Positions 1 to 9,679 of a DNA stretch of 64,000 nt are shown piece after piece; the first letter of the stretch is position 1; each line of letters starts with the position of its first letter. The DNA is from Streptomyces sp. NBC_00557 (GTDB lineage: Bacteria; Actinomycetota; Actinomycetes; Streptomycetales; Streptomycetaceae). The stretch is from positions 1,922,001 to 1,986,000 of the forward strand of contig NZ_CP107796.1 of NCBI RefSeq assembly GCF_036345995.1. The letters run 5' to 3'. The translations under genes and the position numbers were made by a program. The notes below the pieces were generated by a model, which did no database searches, had not been told where the DNA came from, and saw nothing but the letters and a program-made list of their open reading frames with translations.

Positions 1-1
1 G

Positions 2-445
2 TCGATCACCGAGGTCGCGGCCGGGGTGGACGACCTCACGCACACCCCGCACAAGACCACGACGACCGTGGCGATGGACTTCGGCTGCGTCACCGTCGAC
101 CCGACGCTGAAGCTGTATCTGTTCGGCACGCCCGGGCAGGAGCGCTTCGGGTTCATGTGGGACGACATCGTGGAGGGGGCCGTCGGCGCGCTCGTCGTCG
201 TCGACACCCGGCGGCTGGACGACTGCTATGCCGCCGTGGACTACTTCGAGCACAAGGGCATCCCGTTCGCCGTCGCGGTCAACGCCTTCGACGGCAGGGT
301 GGAGCACACCCTGGAGGAGGTCCGCTGGGCGCTGGACGTCTCCGACGGCGTCCCGGTCGTGGTGTTCGACGCCCGGGAGCGCGGCTCGGTGCGGGACGCG
401 CTGCTCGTCGTCCTCGAGCTGGCGCTGGCCCGCACCGGGGCCTGA
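2..445 (+). CDS. Conservon GTP-binding protein CvnD, 5' end outside window
   Basis: This is the C-terminal 147 codons of a small Ras/MglA-like GTPase of the Streptomyces conservon (cvn) type. The reading frame is open from base 2, so the N-terminal P-loop lies upstream of the window. The visible G3-type motif is PGQERF, about 45 residues after base 2, and the NAFDG stretch fits the base-recognition loop of CvnD proteins. In conservons CvnD works with a membrane sensor-kinase-like CvnA, a roadblock protein CvnB and CvnC, forming a membrane complex likened to a G-protein relay. Those partners would lie to the left. The gene ends 3 bp from the converging ABC permease gene, and no cytochrome P450 (CvnE) follows it here. 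The family call is firm; the conservon number cannot be set. Confidence 0.85.
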   Translation, partial: SITEVAAGVDDLTHTPHKTTTTVAMDFGCVTVDPTLKLYLFGTPGQERFGFMWDDIVEGAVGALVVVDTRRLDDCYAAVDYFEHKGIPFAVAVNAFDGRVEHTLEEVRWALDVSDGVPVVVFDARERGSVRDALLVVLELALARTGA

Positions 446-448
446 GCC

Positions 449-1117
449 TCAGCTGCCGCGCCGCACCCCGGCGGAGACCGTGATCCGGGAGGCCGCCCAG
501 AACACCACGAGGGTGGTGAGGGCGAGTCCGGCGACCAGGGTGGCGCCGCCGACCACCTTCTCGTAGTTCTTCTGGTAGAGCCCGTCGATGATGTACCGGC
601 CGAGGCCGCCGAGGCTGACGTACGCGGCGATGGTGGCCGTGGAGACGATCTGGATGGCCGCGGTGCGCAGGCCGCTCAGGACGAGGGGCAGCGCGACCGG
701 CAGCTCGACCTGGAAGAGCACCCGTGCCTCGGACATGCCCATGCCGCGGGCGGCGTCCACGGGCGAGGGGTCGACGGAGCGCATCGCCTCGTAGGTGGTG
801 ACCAGGATGGGCGGCACGGCGAGCACGACCAGCGGGATCATCACCGGCAGCAGCCCGAACCCGATCCAGATGAACATCAGGACCAGCAGACCGAAGCTGG
901 GCAGCGCCCGCCCGGCGGTGGCGATCAGGGCGAGCGCGTTGCCGCCGCGGCCGTAGTGGCCGGTGACCAGGCCGACGGGCAGCCCGATCAGGGCGGCGAA
1001 CAGCAGCGCCTCCAGGGAGTACTTGACGTGCTCGGCGACCCGGGTGGGGATGCCGTCGTAGCCGTGCCAGTGGGCGCTGTCGCTGAAGAAGGCGTGCGCG
1101 AAGTTGATGACGTTCAC
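449..1117 (-). CDS. OpuCD/ProW-type osmolyte ABC transporter permease
   Basis: This is a 222-residue inner-membrane permease of the glycine betaine/choline/proline importer family (BPD_transp_1). It has about five hydrophobic segments and the EAA-type cytoplasmic loop in the stretch around DAARGMGMSEARVLFQVELP, which docks on the ATPase. The GTG start overlaps the stop of the preceding permease by 4 bp, indicating translational coupling. It is the last of three genes read ATPase-permease-permease. The usual fourth gene, a lipoprotein binding protein, is absent because the next gene is a convergent conservon GTPase 3 bp away. The expected role is uptake of compatible solutes under osmotic stress. 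The exact substrate cannot be read from the sequence. Confidence 0.9.
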   Translation of the reverse strand: MNVINFAHAFFSDSAHWHGYDGIPTRVAEHVKYSLEALLFAALIGLPVGLVTGHYGRGGNALALIATAGRALPSFGLLVLMFIWIGFGLLPVMIPLVVLAVPPILVTTYEAMRSVDPSPVDAARGMGMSEARVLFQVELPVALPLVLSGLRTAAIQIVSTATIAAYVSLGGLGRYIIDGLYQKNYEKVVGGATLVAGLALTTLVVFWAASRITVSAGVRRGS

Positions 1118-1767
1118 CGGGTGGCACCCTTCCTCGGCATCCAGGGGGTGATCAGGCGGCGTACGAGGACCAGCAGCGCGTCGGCGAGAACGCCCAGCAG
1201 TGCCGTCGTCACCACCGAGTTCACGGCCAGGGCGGGCCGGTGGTAGGTGGTGGCGTCGTTGAGCATGTTGCCGAGGGCGCCCTGGTTGCCGATGAGCATG
1301 CCGACGCTGACCAGGGAGAAGCTGGAGACGACCGCCACCCGGAGACCCGCGATGATCGCGGGGGCGGCGATGGGCAGCTGGATCTGCAGGTACCGGCGTA
1401 CGGGGCCGAAGCCCATGGCCTGTGCGGCGGCCAGGGTCTCCGGGGGCACCGAGCGGACGCCGTCCACGATCGCCGGCACCAGCACCACCAGGCTGTAGAC
1501 GGCGAGCGGGATCATCACCGTGGTCTCGCTCTGCCCGAAGTAGTCGATGAGGACCACGAAGAAGGCCAGCGAGGGGATGGAGTACAGCACGGTGGTGATG
1601 CCGAGGACGGGCGGGTAGAACCAGCGGAAGCGCACGCAGAGCTGGGCCACCGGAAGCGCCACGAGCAGCGCGGCCAGCACCGGCAGCAGCCCCTCGCGCA
1701 CGTGCAGGCCGACGAGCCCGAGGTAGCTGTGCTGGAGATCGCTCGGGAGGTCGAAGAAGCCGTTCAC
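1114..1767 (-). CDS. OpuCB-type osmolyte ABC transporter permease
   Basis: This is the second permease subunit of the osmolyte importer, 217 residues. It has an N-terminal hydrophobic helix followed by the BPD_transp_1 fold, with the coupling loop near LAAAQAMGFGPVRRYLQIQL. It overlaps both neighbours by 4 bp (GTGA junctions at 1764-1767 and 1114-1117), so all three genes must be one transcript. Permeases of this OpuB/OpuC type pair as heterodimers with one ATPase homodimer. The GTG start is set by the overlap with the upstream stop codon. Nothing in it looks degenerate. Confidence 0.9.
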   Translation of the reverse strand: MNGFFDLPSDLQHSYLGLVGLHVREGLLPVLAALLVALPVAQLCVRFRWFYPPVLGITTVLYSIPSLAFFVVLIDYFGQSETTVMIPLAVYSLVVLVPAIVDGVRSVPPETLAAAQAMGFGPVRRYLQIQLPIAAPAIIAGLRVAVVSSFSLVSVGMLIGNQGALGNMLNDATTYHRPALAVNSVVTTALLGVLADALLVLVRRLITPWMPRKGATR

Positions 1768-2996
1768 CGGGCGGCCCTGACGTCGTCGGCGCCGTCCGGG
1801 CCGGAACCGCGGGATCCGGTGCCGGTGGTGTCCTCGGGCCGGCCGGATCCGGCGCCGGTGCCCTGCGCGTCGCCCGCCGGTGCGCCGCCGGCGTCGGCCG
1901 CCCGGCTGTGGGCGGTGCGGATGGCCTCGCCGATGACCTGCTGGGAGACGACGCCGACGGCGCGTCCGCCGGCGTCCACGGCGACGGCCCAGCCGGTCGG
2001 GGACAGCACCGCCCCGTCGAGCGCGGTGCGCAGCGAGTCCTTGCCGGGCACGAACGGCCGTCCGGGGTCGAGGAGTTGTCCCGGGTCGATGTTCCCCGCG
2101 GTGAGCCGGTCCGGCTCGCTCCAGCCGAGCGGCCTGCCGTCGGTGTCGGTGACGAGGAGGTAGGGGGCGTCGGCGCGGGCCGCGAACTCGCCGGCGTCGG
2201 CGTCGACGGCGACGATCGGCTCCGTCCGCAGTTCGAGCCCGGCGGACGGGAAGAAGGACAGCCGGCGGATGCCGCGGTCGGCGCCGAGGAAGTCCTCCAC
2301 GAAGGCGTCGGCGGGCGCGCTGAGCAGCTCGGCGGGCGGGGCGAACTGGGCGAGCCGGCCGCCGGTGCGCAGCACGGCGACCATCGTGCCGAGTTTGATC
2401 GCCTCGTCGATGTCGTGCGTGACGAAGACGATGGTCTTGCCCAACTCGTCCTGGATGCGCAGCAGTTCGTCCTGGAGGCCCTTGCGGACCACGGGGTCGA
2501 CGGCGGAGAACGGCTCGTCCATCAGCAGCACCGGCGGATCGGCGGCGAGCGCCCGGGCCACGCCGACGCGCTGCTGCTGGCCGCCGGAGAGCTGGTACGG
2601 GTACCGCTTGGCGAGCGAGGCGTCGAGTCCGACCCGGTCCATGAGGTCGGCGGCGCGGGCGCGTGCCTTCTGCTTGCTCCAGCCGAGCAGCCGGGGCACG
2701 GTGGCGATGTTGTCGAGGATGGTGCGGTGCTGGAAGAGACCGGCGTTCTGGATGACGTAACCCATCGAGCGGCGCAGGGTGTTGACCGGCTGCTGCCGGA
2801 TGTCGGCGCCGTCGAGGAGGATGCTGCCCTCCGTGGGCTCCACCATGCGGTTGATCATCCGCAGGGTCGTCGTCTTGCCGCAGCCGGAGGGCCCGACGAG
2901 GACGGTGATCGCGCGGTCCGGTATCTCCAGCGACAGCCGGTCGACCGCGACCGTGCCGTCCGGGTACCGCTTCGTGACTGAGTCTATCCGTATCAA
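1764..2996 (-). CDS. OpuCA-type osmolyte ABC transporter ATPase with CBS domains
   Basis: This is the 410-residue ATP-binding subunit of a glycine betaine/carnitine/choline-type importer. Walker A is GPSGCGKTT near residue 36, the signature is LSGGQQQR near 136, and Walker B is LLMDEP near 156. After the nucleotide-binding domain, residues of about 250-370 resemble a CBS pair, used in OpuA/OpuC proteins to sense ionic strength or c-di-AMP, followed by a Gly/Ala-rich tail. The start is TTG at 2996, with a weak GAAGGG about 11 bases upstream. It is the first gene of the three-gene operon and 126 bp upstream lies the end of apbE on the same strand. Family assignment is strong; the CBS function is inferred from relatives. 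Confidence 0.9.
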   Translation of the reverse strand: MIRIDSVTKRYPDGTVAVDRLSLEIPDRAITVLVGPSGCGKTTTLRMINRMVEPTEGSILLDGADIRQQPVNTLRRSMGYVIQNAGLFQHRTILDNIATVPRLLGWSKQKARARAADLMDRVGLDASLAKRYPYQLSGGQQQRVGVARALAADPPVLLMDEPFSAVDPVVRKGLQDELLRIQDELGKTIVFVTHDIDEAIKLGTMVAVLRTGGRLAQFAPPAELLSAPADAFVEDFLGADRGIRRLSFFPSAGLELRTEPIVAVDADAGEFAARADAPYLLVTDTDGRPLGWSEPDRLTAGNIDPGQLLDPGRPFVPGKDSLRTALDGAVLSPTGWAVAVDAGGRAVGVVSQQVIGEAIRTAHSRAADAGGAPAGDAQGTGAGSGRPEDTTGTGSRGSGPDGADDVRAAR

Positions 2997-3122
2997 AACG
3001 CCGAACGCCCTTCGGGTTTGGCAGCTCTCCGCCCGCTTTCGGCCAAGGTCGTTCCGTGCGGGCCGTTGCCGGGAGAGTCTAGACCGCGCGTGTTGCGGCG
3101 TTCTTTCGGGCGAGCGGGACGG

Positions 3123-3842
3123 TCAGACCACCGGCAGGCCCGGTGTGCGCAGCACGCCGCGCGCGGCGTCGACGGCGAACACCTCGCAGCCGGGGCGGGC
3201 GGCGGCCCAGGCCGGGCCGCCCGCGCCCAGGGCGAAGGCGGCCGTGGCGGTGGCGTCCGCCTCGGTCAGGGTCGGGGCCAGCACGGTGAGGCTGAGCAGC
3301 CCGGTCGCGGGGCGTCCGGTGCGGCCGTCGAGGATGTGGTCGCCGCGCTCGTACTGCCCCGAGGTGGCCACCGCGGCGTCGGTGACCGCCAGCACGGCGC
3401 AGACCCGGTCGGCCTGTTCGGGGTGCCGGATGCCGATGCGCCACGGCCCGCCGGAGACGACCACGTCACCGCCGGCGTTGAGGCAGAACCGCCGTGCCCC
3501 GGCGGCGGACAGCAGCCCGGCCGCCCGCTGCACCGACCATCCCTTGACCACCGCGCAGGGGTCGAAGGGGCGGCCGGGAAGCCGCACGTCGAAGGCGCCG
3601 CCGGTCTCGGCCCGGTACCGCTCGCACAGGCCGAGGACCTCCCTGAGGTCCGCGCTCGGCTCGCCGTCCGCCGGCTCGCCGCGCCCGTACCGGGACACCT
3701 CGCTGTCGTGCCGGAACGGGCTGAACCGGGCGTCGACGTGGCGCAGCCAGGCGAAGACCTCGTCCGCGGCCGCGCCGAAGTCGCCCTCGTCGTCGATCCG
3801 CAGCGAGACCGGCAGGCCCATGACGTGCTCGACACGCCGCAC
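3123..3842 (-). CDS. apbE: ApbE family FAD:protein FMN transferase
   Basis: The 239-residue protein matches ApbE flavin transferases, which move FMN from FAD onto a Thr/Ser of a target protein. Visible family marks are MGLPVSL at the start of the fold, DARFSPFRHDSEVSR, the VVKGWSVQ segment, LNAGGDVVVSGGPW, and the metal/FAD-site stretch ADATATAAFALG. The GTG start is 1 bp past the stop of the FMN-binding protein gene, so the substrate and the modifying enzyme are co-translated. The protein is shorter than the 300-plus residues of exported ApbE proteins and has no signal peptide or lipobox. As drawn it would be cytoplasmic, which is odd if its target is outside. The function call is firm and the location uncertain. 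Confidence 0.9.
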   Translation of the reverse strand: MRRVEHVMGLPVSLRIDDEGDFGAAADEVFAWLRHVDARFSPFRHDSEVSRYGRGEPADGEPSADLREVLGLCERYRAETGGAFDVRLPGRPFDPCAVVKGWSVQRAAGLLSAAGARRFCLNAGGDVVVSGGPWRIGIRHPEQADRVCAVLAVTDAAVATSGQYERGDHILDGRTGRPATGLLSLTVLAPTLTEADATATAAFALGAGGPAWAAARPGCEVFAVDAARGVLRTPGLPVV

Positions 3843-3843
3843 G

Positions 3844-4260
3844 TCAGGCCCTGCTGGCGTCGATCGCGGCCTGCAGGGACTGCTTGTATCCGGAACTGGT
3901 GATCGTGGCCCCGGACACCGAGTCGATGTGGGCGCTCTGCGCCTTGAGGGTCTCGGCGATCAGCTCGGGCACGGCCCACCGGGTCTGCGGATGGTGCGGC
4001 GCCTGGAGCATCCGCACGGAGGCGATCCGGTCGCCCTGGAAGGTCACCTCCACCTGGAAGACGCCCTTGCTGGTGCTCACCGCGGTGCCCCGGACGACCT
4101 TCGCCGCGGCCGGGGCGGTGGAGGCCGGGGCCGAGGACGGCACGGGGGGCGGCGGCACCGCGGGCTGTGCGGTGTCGGTGGTCTCGGCCGGCGGGTGGTA
4201 GCGCCACAGCGGTATCAGGCCGGCGACGGTCAGGAGGAAGACGGGAATGGCTCGCTTCAC
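3844..4260 (-). CDS. Membrane-anchored FMN-binding domain protein, flavinylation target
   Basis: This 138-residue protein has an N-terminal membrane anchor or signal (residues about 4-18), a Pro/Ala/Ser-rich linker to about residue 55, and a C-terminal FMN_bind domain like that of RnfG/NqrC. The flavinylation motif is SGATITSS near residue 118. By analogy the Thr of SGAT receives FMN through a phosphoester bond. It sits 18 bp after the transmembrane reductase gene and 1 bp before apbE, which is the classic arrangement of donor, carrier and modifying enzyme. The likely role is to carry electrons on the outer face of the membrane. The final acceptor is unknown. The GTG start has a GAGAGGG-like site upstream. 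Confidence 0.88.
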   Translation of the reverse strand: MKRAIPVFLLTVAGLIPLWRYHPPAETTDTAQPAVPPPPVPSSAPASTAPAAAKVVRGTAVSTSKGVFQVEVTFQGDRIASVRMLQAPHHPQTRWAVPELIAETLKAQSAHIDSVSGATITSSGYKQSLQAAIDASRA

Positions 4261-4278
4261 GGTGGGAATCGCCCTCTC

Positions 4279-5616
4279 TCAGCCCGCGAGGCTGAAGCGC
4301 TCGAAGTGGATCTGCCGTTTCGGTACGCCCAGTTCGGCCAGGCTGCGCAGGACGGCGGCCATCATTCCGGGGGGCCCGCACAGGAAGACGTCGCGGTCGG
4401 CGATGTCGGGCACGAGCCGGGACAGTTCGCTCGGGGCGAGCCGGTCGGGCAGGACCGGTCCGGTCACCAGGTGCAGTTCGGCGCCCTTGGTGAGGGCGAG
4501 GTCGCGCAGCTCGTCGTAGAGGACGGCGTCGCGGTCGGTGGACACCCGGTAGATGACCACGGCGTGGCCCTGCAGCTCCTCCAGCAGTGCCCGGATGGGG
4601 GTGACGCCGACGCCGCCGGCGATCAGCACGGACTCCGGGCGGGTGCGGTGCAGGGCGGTGAACGCGCCGTAGGGGCCCTCGGCGAAGACGCGGGTGCCGA
4701 CCCTGAGGTACCGGAGGGAGGCGCTGCCGTCGCCGGCCGCCTTGGCGGTCAGGCGCAGGGTGCGGCCGTCGGGGGCGGCCGACAGGGAGAAGGGGTTGGC
4801 CTGCCACCAGCGGTCCCGGCTGAGGAACCGCCAGAGGAAGAACTGGCCGGCGCGGGCGGGCAGCCGGTCCAGGTCGCGGCCGGTGACGTAGACGGACACG
4901 ACGTCGTCCGACTCGGGTACGACCGCCGCGACGCGCAGCCGGTGCCGCAGGTTCCGCCACAGCGGCAGCGCCACCCGGCCCGCGAGCACCGCGGCGAGGG
5001 CGGCGCCCCACAGCGCGTACCAGTACGCCCGCGCGAGCGGCGAGGAGGTGAAGGTGGTACCGGCCGCGACCTGGTGGGTGAAGGCGAGCACCACGGCGAC
5101 GTAGGTGTAGAGGTGGAGGAAGTGCCAGGTCTCGTAGGCGAGCCGGCGGCGGGCCCAGCGGGCCGAGACGGCGCCGACCATGACGATCAGGCCGAGCGCG
5201 ACGATGGCGCGCAGCACGCCCTCGACGGTCTCGGCGAGGTTCACCAGCTGGTTCACCGGGTCCATCGAGGACGCCTGCGCGTAGCCGAAGACGATGAACA
5301 CCGCGTGGGTGAGCAGGGTCCACAGCAGGCCGAAGCCGGTCCAGCGGTGCCAGGCGGTCAGCCGGTCCATGCCGATACGCCGGTCCAGCCAGGGCAGCCG
5401 GGCCACCAGCAGCAGCTGGAAGGCCATGAGGAGGGCGCCGTACAGGCCGCAGAGGCGGCCGAGCACGATCAGGGTGTTCGAGGCGAATCCGGCCTGGACG
5501 TAGAACCAGGTCGCGACGGCCGCGTTGACGGCGAGCAGGCTGTACAGGCCGGTGCGGGCCACCGCGCGCGGGTGGATCGCCGTGGAGGGCGCGGGACGGG
5601 TCTCGAGGGTCGTCAC
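4279..5616 (-). CDS. Ferric-reductase-like transmembrane FAD/NAD(P)H oxidoreductase
   Basis: This 445-residue protein combines a ferric-reductase-like transmembrane domain with a ferredoxin-reductase-type FAD/NAD(P) module. Residues of about 20-220 hold roughly six helices with candidate haem histidines in AWHRWTG, LLTHAV, HFLHLYTY and FTHQV. The cytoplasmic half has ANPFSLSAAPDG for FAD, IAGGVGVTP for the nucleotide and CGPPGM near the C-terminus. The frame is open far upstream, but the start is taken as GTG at 5616, since AAGGAG lies 8 bases upstream and the longer product would overlap the neighbouring phosphatase gene. It should pass electrons from NAD(P)H across the membrane to the adjacent FMN protein. 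A role in ferric reduction or respiratory-like export of electrons is inference. Confidence 0.88.
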   Translation of the reverse strand: MTTLETRPAPSTAIHPRAVARTGLYSLLAVNAAVATWFYVQAGFASNTLIVLGRLCGLYGALLMAFQLLLVARLPWLDRRIGMDRLTAWHRWTGFGLLWTLLTHAVFIVFGYAQASSMDPVNQLVNLAETVEGVLRAIVALGLIVMVGAVSARWARRRLAYETWHFLHLYTYVAVVLAFTHQVAAGTTFTSSPLARAYWYALWGAALAAVLAGRVALPLWRNLRHRLRVAAVVPESDDVVSVYVTGRDLDRLPARAGQFFLWRFLSRDRWWQANPFSLSAAPDGRTLRLTAKAAGDGSASLRYLRVGTRVFAEGPYGAFTALHRTRPESVLIAGGVGVTPIRALLEELQGHAVVIYRVSTDRDAVLYDELRDLALTKGAELHLVTGPVLPDRLAPSELSRLVPDIADRDVFLCGPPGMMAAVLRSLAELGVPKRQIHFERFSLAG

Positions 5617-5816
5617 AACCACAGCTCCTTGATCGGTCCTGGGTGACGAGCTTCGCCCGCAGATACGTTCCTTCTCCTGTCGGACGACTTGCACTCGAGT
5701 ATCGGCAGGCCAGGCGGGAGCCGGCAGCTCCGGCGGGTCCATACGGGTGGGCCGGCCCCGCGGCTGCCCGGGCCCTGAGCGCACCCCCACGACGCTCCCC
5801 GGGCCGCCCCGCGCCC

Positions 5817-7100
5817 CTACGGCGAGACGGCGTGCCTGCCGTACGGCCGGCAGGCCATCGCCGCGACGTCGTCCTCCGCGTGCCGCGCGTCCAGCCGGCT
5901 GAGGAGGAGGTCCAGGACGTCGTCCAGCCCGTGCCCGCCCGGGAAGCGGACGGCGGCCAGCCGCTGCAGGGACCGGTCGATGTCCTCGCCCCGGCGTTCC
6001 ACCAGTCCGTCGGTGAACAGCACCAGGGTCTCCCCCTCGGCGAGCGTGTGGGTGGCCGAGTCGTAGCCGCCGAGCCCGGTGCCCAGCGGCGGCCCGACGG
6101 GCACCGGCACCGTCGAGGCCGTGCCGTCCGCCGTGATGCGCACCGGCGGCAGGTGCCCGGCGCTGGCCAGGGTGACCTGGTGCCGGCCGGGGTCGACCCG
6201 GGCGAGCAGACAGGTGGCGGGCCTGAGGTCCGCCTCCCGTGAGGCGATCTCGTCCATCTGCCGCAGCACCCGGTGCGGGGGCAGGTCGGCGGAGGCGATG
6301 TAGCGCAGGGAGGAGCGGTAGGCGTGCATGTCGACGGCGGCCTCCAGACCGTGCCCCATGACGTCGCCGACGACCAGCAGGGTCCGCCCGAAGTGCAGCC
6401 GTACGGTCTCGCACCAGTCGCCGCCGACCAGGACGCCTCCGCCGGCCGGCAGGTACCGCACGGCGATGTCGAGGTTCGGGTGCGGGCGGCCGGGCTCGGC
6501 GAGCAGGGCGCGCTGCAGGTCGCCGACGGTGCGGTGGACGCTCGCGTAGGTGCGGGCGTGCCGGATGTGGGAGGCGGCGCGCTCGGCGAGCAGGCCGAGC
6601 AGCTCGGCCTCCGCGCGCCGCGGCGGCCGCCCGGGGCGGGCCCACACCAGGACGCCGTACGCGTCGCCGCCGCTGGTCAGCGGCGCACACAGGGCGTCGC
6701 GGCCGGCGGTGTACTCGATCCAGGGCTCGGGGCGGGCGCCGAGCACCGGTACGGCCGCGTCGCGGGCCACCGCGGCGGCCCAGCCGGCGTCGGGCAGCGC
6801 GCCGGTGTCTCCGCTGACCGCCTCGTAGCCGGAGAGGCTCTCGCCGCTGCGGCGCATCACGGCGGCCGCCCCGCCGGTCAGCCCTACGGCGACCCGGGTC
6901 AGCTCGGCGCAGGTCGTGGCCTCGTCCAGGGTCGTGCCGACGCCGGCCAGCGCCTCCCGCAGCGCGCCCGGCCGCGGGCGGGCATCCCCGCCCCGCGCGG
7001 GCACCGCCCCGCCGCCTTCGGCCGCACGGCGACGGCCGCTGTCGGCGGGCACGGTCCCGCGACGGGACTGCATCCAGCGCGCCGCACCCCACACCCTCAC
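5817..7100 (-). CDS. GAF plus SpoIIE-type PP2C serine phosphatase
   Basis: This 427-residue soluble protein has a GAF-like sensor region (about residues 50-190) followed by a SpoIIE/RsbU phosphatase domain (about 205-415). Metal-site motifs are GGDWCE, GDVMGHG, FTDGLVERR and EDDVAAMACRP. The usual GGDWYD is changed to GGDWCE, but the metal-binding Asp is kept. Streptomyces has many such phosphatases, which commonly dephosphorylate anti-sigma-factor antagonists. No antagonist or anti-sigma gene is adjacent, so the partner is unknown. The start could be GTG at 7100 or ATG at 7073; neither has a strong ribosome-binding site. The 200 bp downstream to the reductase gene show no coding signal. Confidence 0.85.
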   Translation of the reverse strand: MRVWGAARWMQSRRGTVPADSGRRRAAEGGGAVPARGGDARPRPGALREALAGVGTTLDEATTCAELTRVAVGLTGGAAAVMRRSGESLSGYEAVSGDTGALPDAGWAAAVARDAAVPVLGARPEPWIEYTAGRDALCAPLTSGGDAYGVLVWARPGRPPRRAEAELLGLLAERAASHIRHARTYASVHRTVGDLQRALLAEPGRPHPNLDIAVRYLPAGGGVLVGGDWCETVRLHFGRTLLVVGDVMGHGLEAAVDMHAYRSSLRYIASADLPPHRVLRQMDEIASREADLRPATCLLARVDPGRHQVTLASAGHLPPVRITADGTASTVPVPVGPPLGTGLGGYDSATHTLAEGETLVLFTDGLVERRGEDIDRSLQRLAAVRFPGGHGLDDVLDLLLSRLDARHAEDDVAAMACRPYGRHAVSP

Positions 7101-7178
7101 AGAATCTCAAACCGGAGCGAACCGGGCACCAGCCTCTTGCGTCCCGGCGGCCTCGGTGCCGTCGGCAGGGCGGAGGTG

Positions 7179-7586
7179 TCAGTCCTCGGCGGGCGTCAGC
7201 CGCAGCGAGATCGAGTTGATGCAGTACCGCTGGTCGGTCGGGGTCGGGTAGCCCTCGCCCTCGAAGACGTGCCCCAGGTGGGAGCCGCAGCGGGCGCAGC
7301 GCACCTCGGTGCGGACCATGCCGTGGGAGCGGTCCTCGACCAGTTCCACGGCGTCGGTGTCCTTGGGGTCGTAGAAGGACGGCCAGCCGCAGTGCGAGGC
7401 GAACTTCGTGTCGGAGGTGAACAGTTCGGCGCCGCAGGCGCGGCAGGAGTAGACGCCCTTGGTCTTGGTGTCCGTGTACTCACCGGTGAACGCCGGCTCG
7501 GTGGCGGCCTGGCGCAGCACGGCGTACTCGGCCGGCGTCAGCTCCGCCCGCCACTGCTCGTCCGGCTTCTCGACGTCGTACGGCAT
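7179..7586 (-). CDS. msrB: Peptide-methionine (R)-S-oxide reductase MsrB
   Basis: This is a 135-residue MsrB that reduces the R form of methionine sulfoxide in proteins. It has both zinc-binding CxxC pairs (CRAC and CARC), the substrate-site HCGWPSF, GHVFEGEGY and the catalytic cysteine in RYCINSISL. I place the start at ATG 7586 because AAGGGG lies 9 bases upstream and the protein then begins MPYDVEKP as in relatives. A GTG at 7604 would instead overlap the murC stop and add six residues. It follows murC by 14 bp and is probably co-transcribed with it. Length and motifs are complete for the family. Confidence 0.95.
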   Translation of the reverse strand: MPYDVEKPDEQWRAELTPAEYAVLRQAATEPAFTGEYTDTKTKGVYSCRACGAELFTSDTKFASHCGWPSFYDPKDTDAVELVEDRSHGMVRTEVRCARCGSHLGHVFEGEGYPTPTDQRYCINSISLRLTPAED

Positions 7587-7600
7587 GAGCGTCAGCCCCT

Positions 7601-8989
<1,389 letters not shown>

Positions 8990-9070
8990 GTGGTTCTCCC
9001 CAAGATTCCGGTACGAGGCTGAGCGGGCCCTAGCCTATGCCGATCCGGGATCCGTCTCCGACCGCCGAGG

Positions 9071-9550
9071 TCACTGCGCCTTGCTGTGCGAGAACAGCTT
9101 GAGCACCGGCACCCCCACCTTGTGCCGGGCGCGGGACGCCCAGTCGCGGTGGAAGAACTCCTCCACGTAGTGGGGGTCGGTGAGCACGATCACCTCGTCC
9201 GCGTTCACCTCGGCGACCAGGGACTTCAGCGCGTCCAGCGGATGGTCCTCGACCAGGCGGCCCTCGGCGTCGTTCCCCGAGGCGCGCAGCGCCTGCACGG
9301 ACACCTCCAGAGCCTGCTGCCCGACGCTCTTCGCCTCCTCCCCCTCGGGGGTCTCGTGTTCGCGGACCGCCTCGTCGAGTTCACCGAGCGCGATGTCGTC
9401 GATGGCCCGCAGCAGGCGGTCCGCCTGGTCTCCGCGCGGCTGGAGGAGCACGTGGAAGGCGACCGGCTCGTCTCCGTGCAAGGTCGTGACGAACTCCACG
9501 TCGGCGGACGTCAAAGCCTTCTCGATCATCAGAACGCTTGTGAACACCAA
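9071..9550 (-). CDS. Conserved UspA-like small protein of unknown function
   Basis: This 159-residue acidic protein has an alternating strand/helix pattern ending in an IVLTDPHYVEEFFHRDWASRAR stretch, close to the universal stress protein fold but without a clear ATP-binding GxxG motif. In Streptomyces genomes this gene is often labelled indole-3-glycerol phosphate synthase, which the sequence does not support because it is far too short and has no TrpC motifs. The start taken is GTG 9550 with AGAGG six bases upstream; ATG 9529 is the alternative. It is the first gene of the likely unit running into murC and msrB, 81 bp from murC. Its biochemical role is not evident. Confidence 0.65.
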   Translation of the reverse strand: MVFTSVLMIEKALTSADVEFVTTLHGDEPVAFHVLLQPRGDQADRLLRAIDDIALGELDEAVREHETPEGEEAKSVGQQALEVSVQALRASGNDAEGRLVEDHPLDALKSLVAEVNADEVIVLTDPHYVEEFFHRDWASRARHKVGVPVLKLFSHSKAQ

Positions 9551-9679
9551 ACGCCTCTTCTCCTCCGTGGGCCCTGGACAAGGCCCCTGCGGAAACCATC
9601 CTGCCCCGTGATCGCACGGGTAGTGCCGCTCCTCAGTCTGCCCCCCGGAAGCTAAACGGAACGGGAGATTCCGCTCATT

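Noticed and set aside
3077..3084. GTCTAGAC palindrome, resembling the core of a DasR site
   Set aside because: Only about 10 of 16 consensus positions match and the neighbouring genes are unrelated to GlcNAc.
5617..7110. Upstream in-frame extension of the transmembrane reductase
   Set aside because: It would overlap the SpoIIE-type phosphatase gene in another frame, and a good ribosome-binding site marks GTG 5616.
9071..9550. Indole-3-glycerol phosphate synthase annotation commonly given to this gene
   Set aside because: The 159-residue protein lacks TrpC length and motifs.
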